Assembly (NCBI RefSeq): GCF_023703325.1
Contig: NZ_JAMQGM010000015.1
Span: forward strand, 1 to 64,000
Reading direction: 5' to 3'
Source: Streptomyces meridianus
GTDB lineage: Bacteria; Actinomycetota; Actinomycetes; Streptomycetales; Streptomycetaceae
Length of the DNA stretch: 64,000 nt
The notes below the pieces were generated by a model. The model worked only from the letters and a program-made list of their open reading frames with translations. It had not been told where the DNA came from and did not search any database. The number at the start of each line of letters is the position of its first letter. The first letter of the stretch is position 1. Both the position numbers and the translations under genes were made by a program. This document shows positions 63,285-64,000 of the stretch, piece after piece.

Positions 63285-64000
63285 ATGGCAGCAGTCACAC
63301 GGCGGGTCTTCACGATCGCCGCGACCGCGGTGGTCTGCGGACTGACGGCTGCGGACACGGCGGCCGCGCAGCCGAGGGGGCCACAGGGGCGCCCGGTCCG
63401 GCAGTTCCGGGGGATGTGGCTGGCGACGGTCGCCAACCGGGACTGGCCCTCCGTCCGGGGCCTCCCGGAGGCCGACCAGCAGGCCGAGCTCATCGGATTC
63501 CTGGACACGGCGGTCGAACGGCGGTTGAACGCGGTCGTCCTCCAGGTCCGCCCCACGGCCGACGCGTTCTGGCCGTCACCGTTCGAGCCGTGGTCGGAGT
63601 ACCTCACCGGGCAGCAGGGGGCCGACCCCGGATGGGACCCTCTCGGCTTCGCCGTCGCCGAGGCGCACCGGCGTGGTCTCGAACTTCACGCATGGTTCAA
63701 TCCGTACCGGATCGCCAACCACGCGGATCCCGGCAGGCTCGTCCCCGAACATCCGGCCCGGCAGCACCCGGAGTGGGTGGTGACCTACGGCGGGAAGTTG
63801 TACTACAACCCCGGTCTGCCGGCCGTCCGGCGCTTCGTCCAGAACTCCATGCTCGTCGCCGTCCGGCGTTACGACATCGATGCGGTGCACTGGGACGACT
63901 ACTTCTATCCGTATCCCGTCGCCGGCCAGGTCTTCGACGACGACGCCGCATGGCACGAGTACGGTGAGGGCCGTTTCCCCGACCGGGCCTCCTGGCGGCG
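63285..64000 (+). CDS. Tat-exported glycoside hydrolase-like protein (GHL10/DUF187), 5' part
   Basis: The first 238 residues of a gene that leaves the window. The N-terminus TRRVFTIAATAVVCGLTAADTAAAQ is a twin-arginine signal peptide with an AxA-like site. The domain then reads QFRGMWLATVANRDWPSV, NAVVLQVRPTADAFWPSPFEPWSEYL, GLELHAWFNPYRIAN, KLYYNPGLPAVRRFV and IDAVHWDDYFYPYP. This is the YngK/DUF187 TIM-barrel family, thought to cleave peptidoglycan or other glycans. The Asp pair in HWDDYF is a likely active-site element. ATG at 63285 lies after a purine-rich stretch. Confidence 0.87.
   Translation, partial: MAAVTRRVFTIAATAVVCGLTAADTAAAQPRGPQGRPVRQFRGMWLATVANRDWPSVRGLPEADQQAELIGFLDTAVERRLNAVVLQVRPTADAFWPSPFEPWSEYLTGQQGADPGWDPLGFAVAEAHRRGLELHAWFNPYRIANHADPGRLVPEHPARQHPEWVVTYGGKLYYNPGLPAVRRFVQNSMLVAVRRYDIDAVHWDDYFYPYPVAGQVFDDDAAWHEYGEGRFPDRASWR

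Overview
The base composition (very high G+C, GTG and TTG starts, C/G-ending codons) and the gene content point to a Streptomyces chromosome, core region. The backbone order metH, Pup-proteasome locus, tatAC, helY, glnA4-type glutamine synthetase, infC-rpmI-rplT, pheST is the order I recall for the SCO1657 to SCO1594 stretch of S. coelicolor (memory, not a search). No tRNA, rRNA, CRISPR, prophage or biosynthetic cluster was seen. G+C looks uniform.

Layout. 1-5082: end of metH, a HAD phosphatase, and two tandem paralogous oligopeptide-type binding lipoproteins without a transporter. A 175-bp stretch bounded by inverted repeats follows them. 5083-9934: an orphan NarL-type response regulator, a RecB-family nuclease with an Fe-S cluster motif, a site-2 protease with CBS domains, the tRNA m1A methyltransferase trmI and a secreted protein. 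9939-26781: the Pup-proteasome neighbourhood. It holds a ferredoxin, arc (mpa), dop, pup, prcB, prcA, a LacI regulator with its divergent MFS transporter, pafA, a double-FKBP lipoprotein and a cytoplasmic FKBP, pafB, pafC, small proteins, tatA, tatC and a lipid kinase. Proteins are tagged by PafA with Pup that Dop has deamidated, unfolded by ARC and degraded in PrcAB. PafBC is the DNA-damage regulator usually found here.

26861-32754: helY helicase, 5'-3' exonuclease, a second site-2 protease and an RsbW-like ATPase. 33066-39823: an ethanolamine/amine catabolic module. It comprises a C26 gamma-glutamyl hydrolase, an APC permease, a FadR-type regulator, a gamma-glutamyl ligase of the glutamine synthetase fold, an aldehyde dehydrogenase and an SDR alcohol dehydrogenase. 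Two near-identical palindromic boxes suggest one regulon. 40232-46212: a PLP racemase/aldolase-fold protein, a membrane protein coupled to a mycosin-like protease, an SseB-domain protein, an aquaporin and a DUF1844 protein.

46213-54101: the translation block. infC has a poly-U attenuator in its leader and an ATC start, and is followed by rpmI, rplT, a TrmH-type methyltransferase, an orphan PAS histidine kinase and pheS-pheT. 54102-64000: a region that does not look like the usual pheST-argCJBD neighbourhood. It has a decayed SpoIIE-type phosphatase, an intact SpoIIE phosphatase, a giant soluble poly-HAMP hybrid kinase with its response regulator (OsaAB-like), a 59-residue protein, 3-hydroxybutyryl-CoA dehydrogenase and a truncated Tat-exported glycoside hydrolase-like protein.

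Regulatory architecture is readable in many places: long perfect hairpin terminators, several TANNNT -10 boxes, and a set of six genes in which the hexamer lies exactly six bases before the start codon, indicating leaderless mRNAs.
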